Positions 20,763 to 29,302 of a stretch of 42,741 bases of DNA are shown here, one piece after another. The notes beneath the pieces were generated by a model, which did no database searches, was not told the DNA's origin, and saw nothing but the letters and a program-made list of their open reading frames with translations. Numbering within the stretch: the stretch's first letter is position 1; each line of letters opens with the position of its first letter. Both the position numbers and the translations under genes were made by a program. The DNA lies in the NCBI GenBank assembly GCA_031119205.1, contig JAVHYF010000034.1, forward strand, positions 1-42,741, read 5' to 3'. The DNA is from Moraxellaceae bacterium (GTDB lineage: Bacteria; Pseudomonadota; Gammaproteobacteria; Burkholderiales; Rhodocyclaceae).

Positions 20763-21443
20763 ATGATGCTTCACATACCCGGCGTACTGACACGCGATCA
20801 GGTCGTCGAATGCCGGCGTGCGCTGGATGCGGCCGACTGGGTGGACGGCAACGTCACCTCCGGAGCACAGGCCGCGCAGTTCAAGCGCAACAGGCAGCTG
20901 CCACAGGATTCGCAGGTAGCGCGTGCGATCGGACAGCTCATCGGGCAGGCACTCGCAGCCAATCCTCTGTTCATGTCGGCAGCCCTGCCCTACGCGACGG
21001 TGCCGCCGCTGTTCAACCGCTACGAAGGCGGCGAGCACTTCGGCCTGCATGTGGACAACGCCATCCGTGCCGTCCCCGGCACTGGTGAGCGCATCCGCAC
21101 CGACGTCTCCACCACACTGTTCTTTTCGGACCCCGAGGAGTATGACGGTGGTGAATTGATCGTCGTCGACACCTATGGCACGCACGAGGTGAAGCTGCCC
21201 GCAGGCGACATGATCGTGTACCCCAGCAGCAGCCTGCACCGTGTGGAACCAGTCACCCGCGGCGCACGCGTGGCATCATTCTTCTGGACGCAGAGCATGG
21301 TGCGCAGCGACTGGCACCGCCACATGCTGTTCGAACTCGACTCCACCATCCAGACACTGCGCGCCAAACAGGGCGACAGTCCTGAAGTCGTCGCGCTGAC
21401 CAGTCACTATCACAACCTGCTGCGCGAATGGGCCGAGCTGTAA
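20763..21443 (+). CDS. piuC: Fe(II)/2-oxoglutarate dioxygenase PiuC/YbiX (PKHD-type hydroxylase)
   Basis: 226 residues, as in YbiX (225). The iron ligands are visible as HVD (His96, Asp98) and a distal His159 in [15 protein letters not shown], with Arg169 placed to bind 2-oxoglutarate. The start is ATG 20763 ([10 protein letters not shown]), where family similarity begins; the frame upstream overlaps the terminator. The enzyme is cytosolic. It is consistently linked to Fiu/PiuA receptors and is thought to process catechol siderophores, but its substrate is unproven. The small acetyltransferase gene follows after 33 bases. Confidence 0.94.
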   Translation: MMLHIPGVLTRDQVVECRRALDAADWVDGNVTSGAQAAQFKRNRQLPQDSQVARAIGQLIGQALAANPLFMSAALPYATVPPLFNRYEGGEHFGLHVDNAIRAVPGTGERIRTDVSTTLFFSDPEEYDGGELIVVDTYGTHEVKLPAGDMIVYPSSSLHRVEPVTRGARVASFFWTQSMVRSDWHRHMLFELDSTIQTLRAKQGDSPEVVALTSHYHNLLREWAEL

Positions 21444-21476
21444 TGGCCTGACTCCCGCCGCCGACAGGAGCCGCGC

Positions 21477-21815
21477 ATGTCCGACACGAATCCGTCCCTC
21501 GTCCGCGACAACCCGGACAAACACCGCTTCGAGTTACAGGTGGAAGGCCTGGTCGCGGTGGCGCGTTACGAGCTGTCTGCGGATGGCCACGTCATCACCT
21601 TCACCCACACCGTGGTGCCGGAAACCCTGCGTGGCCGTGGCATCGCTGGCCAGTTGGTGAAGGCCGGCCTCACGGCGGCACGCCAACGCGGCCTCAAGGT
21701 CGTGCCCGAGTGCGAAGTGTTCGTTGCCTTCATGCGCAAGCACGCGGAAACACACGATCTGCTGGCGCCGGACTTCCGCTTTCCACACCCGGACACAGGC
21801 GACGCACAGCCCTGA
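21477..21815 (+). CDS. GNAT-like N-acetyltransferase (YjdJ/Acetyltransf_CG type)
   Basis: 112 residues, the length of this minimal GNAT family. ITFTHTVVPETLRGRGIAGQLVKAGL contains the acetyl-CoA pyrophosphate loop R-G-R-G-I-A, and LKVVPECEVFVAFMRKHAE is the typical C-terminal block with the conserved Cys and MRKH. The Shine-Dalgarno is AGGAG. The substrate is unknown. It sits 33 bases after piuC and may be co-transcribed, although this family is not otherwise tied to iron. A 198-base gap follows, ending in the imelysin promoter. Confidence 0.88.
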   Translation: MSDTNPSLVRDNPDKHRFELQVEGLVAVARYELSADGHVITFTHTVVPETLRGRGIAGQLVKAGLTAARQRGLKVVPECEVFVAFMRKHAETHDLLAPDFRFPHPDTGDAQP

Positions 21816-21901
21816 ACGAAGGCGACTGCGCGGTCTCGGTGTCCGTGAAGACTGCGTTGCAGCGACGCGCCACAGGTTCAGAAAACAGGCGCAGGCCTGT
21901 T

Positions 21902-21920
21902 ATTGAGAACCGTTATCACT
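21902..21920. promoter_or_regulatory. Candidate Fur box of the imelysin operon
   Basis: ATTGAGAACCGTTATCACT. It matches 11 of 14 positions of TGATAATnATTATCA and lies 94-112 bases upstream of the first imelysin start. Confidence 0.78.
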
Positions 21921-22013
21921 TATATTCCTGCGTTCCGCGTCGGCACGGGTTCATCTGCCGGCGCCCCCGCTCGCGCGGCGCCTGGTCTGGCCGCCCATCA
22001 ACGGAGTTCACGC

Positions 22014-23156
22014 ATGCGTATCAAGTCCCTGCTCGTCGCCCTCGCAGCCCTGGGCTATTTCACCACGGCCAGCGCCCAGGTCAAACCTGCCGACGTGCTG
22101 AATCACTACGGCGATCTGGTGTACGCCAACTACAGCGACGCGCTGACTGGCGCCCAGGCGCTGCAGAAGGCGGTGAATGATTTCGTCGCCACGCCTTCCG
22201 ATGCCGGCCTGCAGGCTGCCCGCAAAGCCTGGCTGGATGCGCGCGAGTGGTACGGCCAGACCGAGGCCTTCCGCTTCTACGGTGGCCCCATCGACGGCAA
22301 GAACGGGCCGGAGGGCCAGATCAACGCCTGGCCGATGGACGAGGCCTATGTCGACAGCGTCGAGGGCAAGGCAGGCGCCGGCATCATCAACAACCGCAAG
22401 CTGGGCATCAGCAAGAAGTCACTCGCCGCGCTGAACGAGAAGGACGGCGAAGAGAACATCGCCACCGGCTGGCACGCCATCGAGTTCCTGCTGTGGGGTC
22501 AGGACCTGAACGCCGCAGGTCCCGGCAAGCGTGCTTACACCGACTTCGTCGATGGCCAGTCCCCCAACGCTGATCGCCGCCGCCAGTACCTGAAGGTGGT
22601 CACCGACCTGCTGGTCGACGACATCGGCAGCGTCACCAAGGCCTGGGCGCCGAAGGCCAAGAACTACCGCGCGAACTTCGTACGCAATCAGGCCAACCTG
22701 ACGAAGATGATCTCGGCCATCGGCATCCTGACGCGTGGCGAGCTGGCCGGCGAGCGCATCGAGGTCGCCCTGGATTCGCAGAGCCAGGAAGACGAGCACT
22801 CCTGCTTCGCCGACAACACGCACCGCGACATCGTTGCCAATGCTGTCGGCATCCGCAACGTGTGGCGCGGCGAGTACAAGCGTGCCGACGGCAGCACCCT
22901 GGCCGGCGCCAGCCTGCGCGACCTGGTCGCCGCCAAGGACGGCGCCGTGGCCAGCAAGGTGGACGGTCAGATGGACGCGACCGTGAAGGCAGCCGAGGCA
23001 GTGCCGGCTCCGTTCGATCAGGCCATCCTCAAGGGCAACGCAAATCGCCCGCAGGTGGAAGCCGTAGTCAGCGCACTGAAGACGCAAGCGACCGGTCTGG
23101 TCGAGGCCGCCAGCGTGCTGGGCATCAAGCGCCTCAACACCGCGCTGCCGGAATAA
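22014..23156 (+). CDS. Imelysin-family iron-regulated periplasmic protein (IrpA/IcmP-like)
   Basis: 380 residues. The signal peptide is MRIKSLLVALAALGYFTTASA, and an ACGGAG site precedes ATG 22014. The GxHxxE imelysin motif is intact as GWHAIEFLLWGQD. A second conserved block, SQSQEDEHSCFADNTHRD, follows. The fold is two four-helix bundles. Members (IrpA, IcmP, the EfeO M75 domain) are iron-regulated and thought to bind iron or haem, but the peptidase activity first proposed is doubtful. It is the first gene of a four-gene unit (imelysin, di-haem oxidoreductase, imelysin, DUF1513) that resembles one I recall from Pseudomonas. A Fur box is upstream. Confidence 0.93.
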   Translation: MRIKSLLVALAALGYFTTASAQVKPADVLNHYGDLVYANYSDALTGAQALQKAVNDFVATPSDAGLQAARKAWLDAREWYGQTEAFRFYGGPIDGKNGPEGQINAWPMDEAYVDSVEGKAGAGIINNRKLGISKKSLAALNEKDGEENIATGWHAIEFLLWGQDLNAAGPGKRAYTDFVDGQSPNADRRRQYLKVVTDLLVDDIGSVTKAWAPKAKNYRANFVRNQANLTKMISAIGILTRGELAGERIEVALDSQSQEDEHSCFADNTHRDIVANAVGIRNVWRGEYKRADGSTLAGASLRDLVAAKDGAVASKVDGQMDATVKAAEAVPAPFDQAILKGNANRPQVEAVVSALKTQATGLVEAASVLGIKRLNTALPE

Positions 23157-23210
23157 GACCGACAGCGCCGGATAAACCAGGGGCGTATGCTGGCGCCCCG
23201 GTTTCACGCC

Positions 23211-23236
23211 AAGGCGGATACTCCGGTGTCCGCCTT
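23211..23236 (+). repeat. Hairpin between imelysin and the di-haem oxidoreductase gene
   Basis: AAGGCGGATA, loop CTCCGG, TGTCCGCCTT: a 10-bp stem with one G-T pair. No T-tract follows. It lies 55 bases after the imelysin stop and 30 before the next start, so it may lower or protect downstream mRNA rather than terminate. Confidence 0.55.
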
Positions 23237-23266
23237 GTGCATTCCAGGCATATCAGGACTCACTGC

Positions 23267-24739
23267 ATGACCCGCCCGACCCATAAGCCCCAGATGATGG
23301 CGCTGCTTGCCACGCTGCTGGTTTCCACCGGCGGTGCCACGCTGGCGTCGCTGGCGCAATCGTCCGCCACAGCCTTCGAGCCGGCCGAAGCACTGCCGGG
23401 TGGCGACACCAGCATCCCCGACGACGGCGTCAATGCCTTCTCGATGCCGGCCGCCAACCTGTCGGTAGACCGCCAGACGCCGTTCTTCATCGGCAACTCC
23501 TTCTTCAAGAAGAACTGGGTAGAGTCGCCGGCCTCCACCACCGGCCGCGACGGCCTGGGCCCGCATTTCATCACCCGCTCCTGCGCCGGTTGCCACGCCC
23601 TCGACGGCCGTGGCGCACCGCCGAAAACGCGCAACGGCCACAGCGCCGAACAACCGGTCGGCCTGCTGCTGCGCCTGTCGATCGCGGGCGATGGCGGCAA
23701 GGACGGCGTCGTGCCGGAGCCCACCTACGGCGGCCAGCTGGACAACTTCGCCGTCACCGGCGTGAAGCCGGAAGGCAAGGTGACGATCAGCTACAAGGAG
23801 GTGCGCGGTCGCTTCGCCGATGGCACGCCCTACAGCCTGCGAGCGCCCACCTACCGCATCACGCAACCCGCTTACGGCCCGCTGCACGCCCAGACGCTGA
23901 TATCACCGCGTGTGGGCCCGCAGGTCATCGGACTAGGCTTGCTGGAAGCAATCCGCGAAGCGGACATACTCGCCAACGCGAAGCGCCAGCAAGACGAAGC
24001 CCAGGGCATCAGCGGCCGCCCCAACCGCGTATGGGACACGCCGAGCCAGCAATGGATGACCGGACGCTTCGGCTGGAAGGCCAATGTCGCCACCATTGCC
24101 CACCAGACGGCGGCCGCTTTCAACGGCGATATCGGCATCACCTCCTCGCTGTTCCCCAACGAGGAATGCATGCCGGCACAAGCCGACTGCCTCGCCCGTC
24201 AGCAACAGGAGAAAGCGTGGCGCGCAAAATCGACTTCGCGCGAAGCATCGCCGCATGACATCGACGACCGCACCCTCGCCAACGTCGTCTTCTACATGCG
24301 CACCCTGGCCGTACCGGCGCGCCGTAATCCGCAGGACGCCCATGTACTGCGCGGCAAGGCGCTGTTCAACGCAGCAGGCTGTGCCAGCTGCCACACACCG
24401 AAGTACGTGACCGGCGATCTGGACGGTTTCCCGGAACTGTCCAGGCAGACCATCTTCCCCTACACCGACCTGCTGCTGCACGACATGGGCGAAGGCCTCG
24501 CCGACGGCCGCCCGGACTTCGAGGCCGATGGCCGCGAGTGGCGCACGCCGCCGCTGTGGGGGCTGGGCCTGATCCCCACCGTGAACAGCCACAGCTTCCT
24601 GCTGCACGACGGCCGCGCCCGCAACCTGATGGAAGCGGTGCTGTGGCACGGCGGCGAAGCCGAAGCCAGCAAGCAAGAGGTGCTGAAGTTCGACAAGGCA
24701 GAGCGCGCTGCGCTCATCAGGTTCCTGGAGTCGCTATGA
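23267..24739 (+). CDS. Di-haem oxidoreductase family protein (DHOR, putative thiol oxidoreductase/peroxidase)
   Basis: 490 residues with an N-terminal signal segment (about 8-32). The first haem site is SCAGCHALDG (about 105-114) and the second GCASCHTPKY (about 380-390), with later HDMGEGLADG and NSHSFLLHDGRARNLMEAVLWHGGEA resembling the MauG/CcpA-type C-terminal region. This matches PF06537-type proteins. The protein is periplasmic and probably redox-active, possibly changing the iron oxidation state for the imelysins beside it; that role is inference. Its TGA overlaps the ATG of the next gene (ATGA), so translation is coupled. Confidence 0.9.
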   Translation: MTRPTHKPQMMALLATLLVSTGGATLASLAQSSATAFEPAEALPGGDTSIPDDGVNAFSMPAANLSVDRQTPFFIGNSFFKKNWVESPASTTGRDGLGPHFITRSCAGCHALDGRGAPPKTRNGHSAEQPVGLLLRLSIAGDGGKDGVVPEPTYGGQLDNFAVTGVKPEGKVTISYKEVRGRFADGTPYSLRAPTYRITQPAYGPLHAQTLISPRVGPQVIGLGLLEAIREADILANAKRQQDEAQGISGRPNRVWDTPSQQWMTGRFGWKANVATIAHQTAAAFNGDIGITSSLFPNEECMPAQADCLARQQQEKAWRAKSTSREASPHDIDDRTLANVVFYMRTLAVPARRNPQDAHVLRGKALFNAAGCASCHTPKYVTGDLDGFPELSRQTIFPYTDLLLHDMGEGLADGRPDFEADGREWRTPPLWGLGLIPTVNSHSFLLHDGRARNLMEAVLWHGGEAEASKQEVLKFDKAERAALIRFLESL

Positions 24740-25836
24740 ACACCACGATGCCGACATCACCGATGGGCAGCCGGACTACCCGCCTGCGCCTGGAAACCCT
24801 GGGCCCTGCACTGCGCAGGCTCGGTCTGTGCGTCGTGCTGACCGCCAGCGGCAGCGCATTCGCGCAAGACGCCAACACCGGCGCCAGCACCGGCACCGGT
24901 GCATGGCTGGAGCGTTTGGCGCAGGACCGGCTGGTTCCCGGCAGCACGAAGTTCGCCGACGACATGGCCGGCCTCGTCGCGCGCATCGACACGCTGTGCA
25001 GTGCCCCCACGCCCACAGCGCTGGATGAGGCACGCACACAATGGAAGCGCGCTGCGCTGGCCTTGCGCAAGATCAGCGCCCTGCCCTTCGGCCCCGTGCT
25101 GGAGCAGCGCACCTTCCGCCAGCTCGACTTCTGGCCGACCCGGCCGCCGCAGATCGACAGCACCATGGCCGATCCGCCTTCGCTGATAGACGCCATCGGC
25201 GTCACCGCGCGCGGCCTGCCCGCGCTGGAATACCTGCTGTTCGACAAGGGCCGCGAACCGCTCACCAGGGACCCGCGCGCCTGCAACTATGCCAGAGACA
25301 TTGCAGGACAAGCGTCGAAGGACGCGGCAGCGCTATCGCCCGCCTGGCAACCCTGGCGTAGCACGCTGGCCAGTACCGCAGCGGGCGCGCAGGATCAACT
25401 CTTGTCCGACGCCCTCAACACGCTCATCGGCGCCACCGACAGCCTGCTGATGAAGTACATGGCCAAGCCCGCGGCCGAAAGCCGGCCCGCTTTCGATGCC
25501 TGGCGCAGCGGCGAGAGCCGCAGCCACCTGCGCACCTATTACGAGGGCCTGCGCTTCGGCCTGCAGGGCAGCGCGGACGGCAGCGACAGCGGCAGTGGCC
25601 TCACTGGACTGTTGCGCAGCCAGGGCCGGGCGGATCTCGCCCGTCGCGTCGATGAGGCTGTCACACAAGGGCAGCGCGCCCTGGATGCCCTGCCGGATGA
25701 CCTCTCGAACGCACGTGGGCGCAGCGCTGTGAAACAGGCGGCCAATCAGATCGGACGGCTCAAGACCTTGCTCGCGGAAGATGTCGCCGACGCCACGGGC
25801 GTATCGGTGGGATTCGGCGAAACCGACGGCGACTGA
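24736..25836 (+). CDS. Second imelysin-family protein, motif His replaced
   Basis: 366 residues. A signal peptide follows a longer basic leader (RRLGLCVVLTASGSAFAQ, about 28-45). Imelysin-type helices are visible, but the GxHxxE motif reads GLPALEYLLF: the His is a Pro while the Gly and Glu remain. The rest diverges strongly from the first imelysin at 22014. Metal binding by this site may therefore be lost or changed. It overlaps the previous gene by 4 bases and is followed after 8 bases by the DUF1513 gene, so all three are tightly coupled. A Ser/Gly-rich loop (SADGSDSGSG) lies near residue 275. Confidence 0.87.
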   Translation: MNTTMPTSPMGSRTTRLRLETLGPALRRLGLCVVLTASGSAFAQDANTGASTGTGAWLERLAQDRLVPGSTKFADDMAGLVARIDTLCSAPTPTALDEARTQWKRAALALRKISALPFGPVLEQRTFRQLDFWPTRPPQIDSTMADPPSLIDAIGVTARGLPALEYLLFDKGREPLTRDPRACNYARDIAGQASKDAAALSPAWQPWRSTLASTAAGAQDQLLSDALNTLIGATDSLLMKYMAKPAAESRPAFDAWRSGESRSHLRTYYEGLRFGLQGSADGSDSGSGLTGLLRSQGRADLARRVDEAVTQGQRALDALPDDLSNARGRSAVKQAANQIGRLKTLLAEDVADATGVSVGFGETDGD

Positions 25837-25844
25837 GTCACACC

Positions 25845-26939
25845 ATGCACGACCACGTCCCCTCGCGCCGCCGCCTGCTGTTCGGTGGCCTCGGTCTGAC
25901 CGCACTCGGCCTGAGCTTGCCGGCCGGCGCCACAGCCAGTGAGCCAATGGACGCCTCGGAACTGCTCACCTGCTGGAGCGATCGCGCCGACCGCCCGCGC
26001 GCGCATTTCGCCGGCCTCAGCGCGCATCCCCAGCACGCCATCAACCTGCCCGCGCGCGGCCACGACTTGCAGTGGCATCCACGCGAACGCGATCTCGCCT
26101 ACGTCGCCGCCCGCCGCCCCGGCGAGTTCCTCATCGCCTTCCGCCCCGCCCATGCTCAGGTCGTCGCCCGCGTGGAGGCCGACGACACGACGCGCTACGA
26201 GGGCCATATCACGCTGGACCCGGAAGGGCGCCGCCTCTTCGCCACCGAGACAGACCTCACCACCGACCAGAGCCAGGTCGGCGTGTACGACGCCCGCACA
26301 CTGGAGAAGCTGGCCACCTGGCCGACTCACGGCATCGGCGCGCACGCGCTGCTGTGGCTGCGCGACGGCCGTCTGGCAGTTGCCAACGGCGGCATCCTGA
26401 TCGTTCCGGAAACCGGTCGCGTCAAACGCAACCTGGCCAGCATGGATCCGTCCCTCGTGCTGCTCGACCCCGCTGCCAACGGGAAGCTGCTCGGCCAGCA
26501 CCGTCTGCCGGATGCCACGATGAGCATCCGTCACATTGCCGAGGCAGCAGACGGCACGCTGGGCATCGCCATGCAGAACGAAGGCTCCGCATTGCATCCG
26601 CTGCTCTCCCTGTTCGACGGCCAGTCTCTACGCTACGCAGAGGCCGGCGACGCCATGCTGAAGCGCGGCGGAACCTATGCCGGCGACATCGCCGTGCAAG
26701 GGAACGTCTTCGCGGTGAGCTGCACCAGCGCCGGCACCACCGCAGTGTGGAACAGCCGTGGCCAGCCCATCGGCGATATCGCTACACCACGCGTGTGCGC
26801 CCTGACGCCGGCGAGCGGCGGCTGGCAACTCGGCGCCGACAACGGCCGCCGCTGGCTGCTGGACGCGCGCGTGCAACTTCGCGAAGCCAGGCGGGCGGAT
26901 GTCGCCTGGGACAACCACGCACGCCTGCAAGACGCCTGA
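25845..26939 (+). CDS. DUF1513 Tat-exported beta-propeller-like protein
   Basis: 364 residues. The N-terminus has a twin-arginine signal, SRRRLLFGGLGLTALGLSLPAGA, so the protein is probably exported folded. The rest is the DUF1513 family, with repeated strand patterns such as HDLQWHPRERDLAYVAARRPGEF, YEGHITLDPEGRRLFATE, GIGAHALLWLRDGRLAVANGG and RHIAEAADGTLGIAMQNEG, consistent with a propeller. No function is established. It is the last gene of the imelysin operon, 8 bases after the second imelysin, and converges with DUF2218 with only 3 bases between stop codons. Confidence 0.88.
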   Translation: MHDHVPSRRRLLFGGLGLTALGLSLPAGATASEPMDASELLTCWSDRADRPRAHFAGLSAHPQHAINLPARGHDLQWHPRERDLAYVAARRPGEFLIAFRPAHAQVVARVEADDTTRYEGHITLDPEGRRLFATETDLTTDQSQVGVYDARTLEKLATWPTHGIGAHALLWLRDGRLAVANGGILIVPETGRVKRNLASMDPSLVLLDPAANGKLLGQHRLPDATMSIRHIAEAADGTLGIAMQNEGSALHPLLSLFDGQSLRYAEAGDAMLKRGGTYAGDIAVQGNVFAVSCTSAGTTAVWNSRGQPIGDIATPRVCALTPASGGWQLGADNGRRWLLDARVQLREARRADVAWDNHARLQDA

Positions 26940-26942
26940 GGC

Positions 26943-27230
26943 TCAGCCGGCCAGCTGCCAGTCCAGCTGCAGCGACTGCAGTTGCTGCATGCGCCGGATG
27001 TGATCTTCCAGTATGTAGTGCATGCGTCCGATCTCGCGCTCGTCGCCACCTTCGATACGGACATGCAGTGCGCCTGCCTCGGCGGTGAAAAAGCACAGCC
27101 CCGGCTGGAACTCGACGCGGCCACGCTGTTCGTCGAACTCGACCGGCACCTTGTGACGGAAGTGTTTGCAGAGCTTGAGGATCAGACGGCCAGGCAACTC
27201 GGTCGCGAAACGTGCTTCGTGCACGATCAT
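26943..27230 (-). CDS. DUF2218 family protein
   Basis: 95 residues, normal for DUF2218. The diagnostic stretch is LCKHFRHKVPVEFDEQRGRV at about 21-40, followed by a second strand-rich half and a C-terminal helix (LEDHIRRMQQLQSLQLDW). GAGGAGAA precedes ATG 27230 at suitable spacing. Function is unknown; members often sit beside AraC-type regulators and siderophore receptors. Here it is divergent from an AraC-family gene, and the shared 176-base promoter region contains a Fur-like site. Confidence 0.86.
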   Translation of the reverse strand: MIVHEARFATELPGRLILKLCKHFRHKVPVEFDEQRGRVEFQPGLCFFTAEAGALHVRIEGGDEREIGRMHYILEDHIRRMQQLQSLQLDWQLAG

Positions 27231-27281
27231 GCAGGGGGTTCTCCTCGGGCGGGGTTGGCGCAGGCTTCCTGACGGGCAGTT

Positions 27282-27300
27282 GTTGCGAACGATTTGCATC
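27282..27300. promoter_or_regulatory. Candidate Fur box between DUF2218 and the AraC gene
   Basis: GTTGCGAACGATTTGCATC. It matches 12 of 14 positions of the betaproteobacterial variant TGCGAATnATTCGCA. The GCGCC-TATTATT-GGCGC dyad just to its right holds a -10-like TATTAT. Confidence 0.68.
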
Positions 27301-27406
27301 TGCGCGACAGGGGCGCCTATTATTGGCGCTCGACTTCCGGCGGGGTTTTGCGTGAGCAAGGATCTTGTTTGCGCCCGAGCCCGCAGCACTCCGACAGGGA
27401 ACAGGC

Positions 27407-28412
27407 ATGGACACCGCACACCGCGCAGACCGTGATGGCAGCCCACAGCCGTGGGTGGACCGCGGACAGCTTGTTGCGCGCATGAGTGAAGGCACGCGCC
27501 AGTACCGCGTGCTGAAACCGGACGTCGCCGCCGAGGCCCCGGTGCTGGCTGGCCGTCTCGCAGTCCTCCATCCTCGTCGCGGCATGCAGGTGAAATGCAC
27601 CGAGTTGCGCGACCTGCACGACATGACCACCGAGGCGGAACTGAGCGAATGCGTCAGCCTGGTGGTGCTGCTGAACGGCCGCGCAGAAGCCCGCTTCGGC
27701 GATCGCAACGTACGCATCGGCACGGAGCGCGGCGGGGCGGATGCGGCGCTGATTTCGCTGGCCGAGTCCGAACGCTTCACCCGCCACTCCCAGCGCGGGC
27801 GCTATGAACGCAAGGTCGGCATCACGCTGCAGCCCGAGTGGTTCGCCGACAGCGGGCTGGCCAGTGCGGCACTCGACCGCTTCCGCCGCGAGCATCTGTC
27901 CGTCGCACAGTGGCAGCCGTCCGCGCGTGCCCAGGTCATCGCCGAGCAGATGCTGCGCCCCCCCCGTTTATGCCAACGGTCTGGAGAGCCTGTACCTCGA
28001 AAGCCGGGCCATCGAACTCGTCGCCGATGCGATCGGTCAGCTCGGACAACTCGCCGCGACAATCTCGCCCGGCGGCTCCTCACTCGGCATCCGCAGCCGC
28101 CAGCGTCTGCATGCACTGCGCGAGTGGCTCGACAGCGGTGCTGCAGACACCCTGAGCCTCGAAGATATCGCCCGCCACGCGGGGCTGAATGCACACAGCC
28201 TGCAACAACAGTTCCGTGTCACGTTCGGCAGCACCATCTTCGAGTACCAGCGTAATCGCCGCCTCGACATCGCGCGCATCGCGCTGGAAACACAGGCTGT
28301 CAGCATTGCGCAGGCGGCCTGGCAGGCCGGCTACGGGAGCGCGGCCAACTTCGCCACCGCGTTCCGTCGTCGCTTCGGCCTCACCCCACGTCAGGCACAG
28401 GCTCGAAACTGA
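27407..28412 (+). pseudogene. AraC-family regulator interrupted by a frameshift at a C8 run
   Basis: Read with one C removed, the gene gives about 334 residues: an N-terminal sensing domain (27407-27964) and a C-terminal AraC DNA-binding domain with SLEDIARHAGLNAHSLQQQF and IAQAAWQAGYGSAANFATAFRRRFGLTPRQA, ending at 28412. As written, a run of eight C (27958-27965) puts the two parts in different frames: LRPP runs into RLCQRSGE instead of VYANGLES. The uncorrected product would be about 282 residues without the DNA-binding domain. PchR-type regulators of siderophore uptake look like this. The break could be a sequencing error, a true pseudogene, or phase variation by slippage. The AGGGA site precedes ATG 27407. 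Confidence 0.85.
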
Positions 28413-28671
28413 ACGCCCACCAACGCGCCTCCAGAGCCGCCGCCCTGGAGGCTGTGGATAGCACGCCCCGTCTGGTTGGCGTCTTCAGGCAGGTGCTCCG
28501 CCACTGCACCTTCCTTTGATTCGCGCTCAACCCAGCCGTTGCGAGCCATGCCGTGCCCGCATGCCAGCGAGCCGCCATATCAAGTCACACTTGACAATCC
28601 GGCCCCTCTCGCGTTTGGCGCAGTTTCCAGCTAAAATTCGCGCCCGCCTTTTGGCAGAGCAGCAAAAATTT
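28413..28671. other. Non-coding region before the S4-paralogue operon
   Basis: About 260 bases without a convincing gene. A minus-strand open frame (28381-28578) overlaps the AraC 3' end and has no recognisable motif. AT content rises from about 28610 toward the Fur box. Confidence 0.5.
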
Positions 28672-28690
28672 ATTGCGAATCATTCCCATT
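28672..28690. promoter_or_regulatory. Fur box of the small-paralogue / S4 operon
   Basis: ATTGCGAATCATTCCCATT. It matches the betaproteobacterial TGCGAATnATTCGCA at 12 of 14 positions and the E. coli-style consensus at 10 of 14. A TATAGC -10-like element (28694-28699) is four bases away, so Fur binding would occlude the promoter. 45 bases separate it from the first start codon. Confidence 0.82.
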
Positions 28691-28734
28691 TGCTATAGCC
28701 TGACGTCACAGTGACATTGGCAAGGGAGAAACGC

Positions 28735-29010
28735 ATGCACGACGCGTCCACCGTCATCCCGCAGGGCAGTGCCCCGCGACTGACCAGCGCAGCACTGTGT
28801 GCGATGACCCGGTTTGCCGAAGCGCCAAGCAATGAACTGGCAGCCCTCGTGGCCCGCCACCTTGATTGCCTGGCCGAACATGCAGCGACCGATGTACAGC
28901 TGCGTGACATCAGCAACCAGCTGGCCCTGCGCTGGCGCGACTGGATCGTCGCCCGCAATGCGCAGAAGCCGACGGGAAGCCAGGCACTGAATTACAGCGA
29001 GAACTCATGA
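28735..29010 (+). CDS. Small helical protein, paralogue A of an unnamed family
   Basis: 91 residues, not a family I recognise. The ribosome-binding site is AAGGGAGA. A flexible N-terminus is followed by a compact helical core: LTSAALCAMTRFAEAPSNE (about 17-35), AALVARHLDCLAEHA, and LRDISNQLALRWRDW. There is no signal peptide or membrane helix, so it is probably cytosolic. The core is paralogous to the next gene: 23 of 52 positions are identical in a hand alignment. The shared pattern is MTRFAE-x-P ... AA-x-V-x2-HL ... AE ... D-x3-R-x-I ... LA-x-RW. It is the first gene of a four-gene unit and its stop overlaps the next start (ATGA). The Fur box upstream suggests expression under iron limitation. 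Confidence 0.82.
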   Translation: MHDASTVIPQGSAPRLTSAALCAMTRFAEAPSNELAALVARHLDCLAEHAATDVQLRDISNQLALRWRDWIVARNAQKPTGSQALNYSENS

Positions 29011-29282
29011 ACACACACGATCTGCCCCTGCAGAGCAACGACAACGAAGCCAGCCCCGCGATGCTGGCCGCGTCGGTGTTGTCCATGATGACGCGCTTCG
29101 CCGAATCGCCCGACCCCGACACGGCCGCCCAGGTCATTCAACACCTGGAGACTGTTGCCGAGGACGAGCGTAGCGATCCTCTCATCCGGGAGATCGCTCA
29201 TGCCCTTGCCCAGCGATGGCAAGGACACGCCAGCCATTTGTGCCCTGCTTCGGCAGTGCCCGGATCGGCATTTCACCACTAA
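29007..29282 (+). CDS. Small helical protein, paralogue B
   Basis: 91 residues, the same length as paralogue A, with core MLAASVLSMMTRFAESPDPD, AAQVIQHLETVAEDE and IREIAHALAQRWQGH. The family is not recognised. It starts within the stop codon of paralogue A, so the two are translationally coupled and could form a heterodimer. The C-terminal 15 residues (ASHLCPASAVPGSAFHH) do not resemble paralogue A. The S4-like gene follows 20 bases later. No export signal is seen. Confidence 0.82.
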   Translation: MNTHDLPLQSNDNEASPAMLAASVLSMMTRFAESPDPDTAAQVIQHLETVAEDERSDPLIREIAHALAQRWQGHASHLCPASAVPGSAFHH

Positions 29283-29302
29283 TAAATCGGAGTATCTCTG
29301 AA

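Noticed and set aside
28381-28578. Minus-strand open frame after the AraC gene
   Set aside because: No ribosome-binding site or motif, and it overlaps the well-supported AraC C-terminus.
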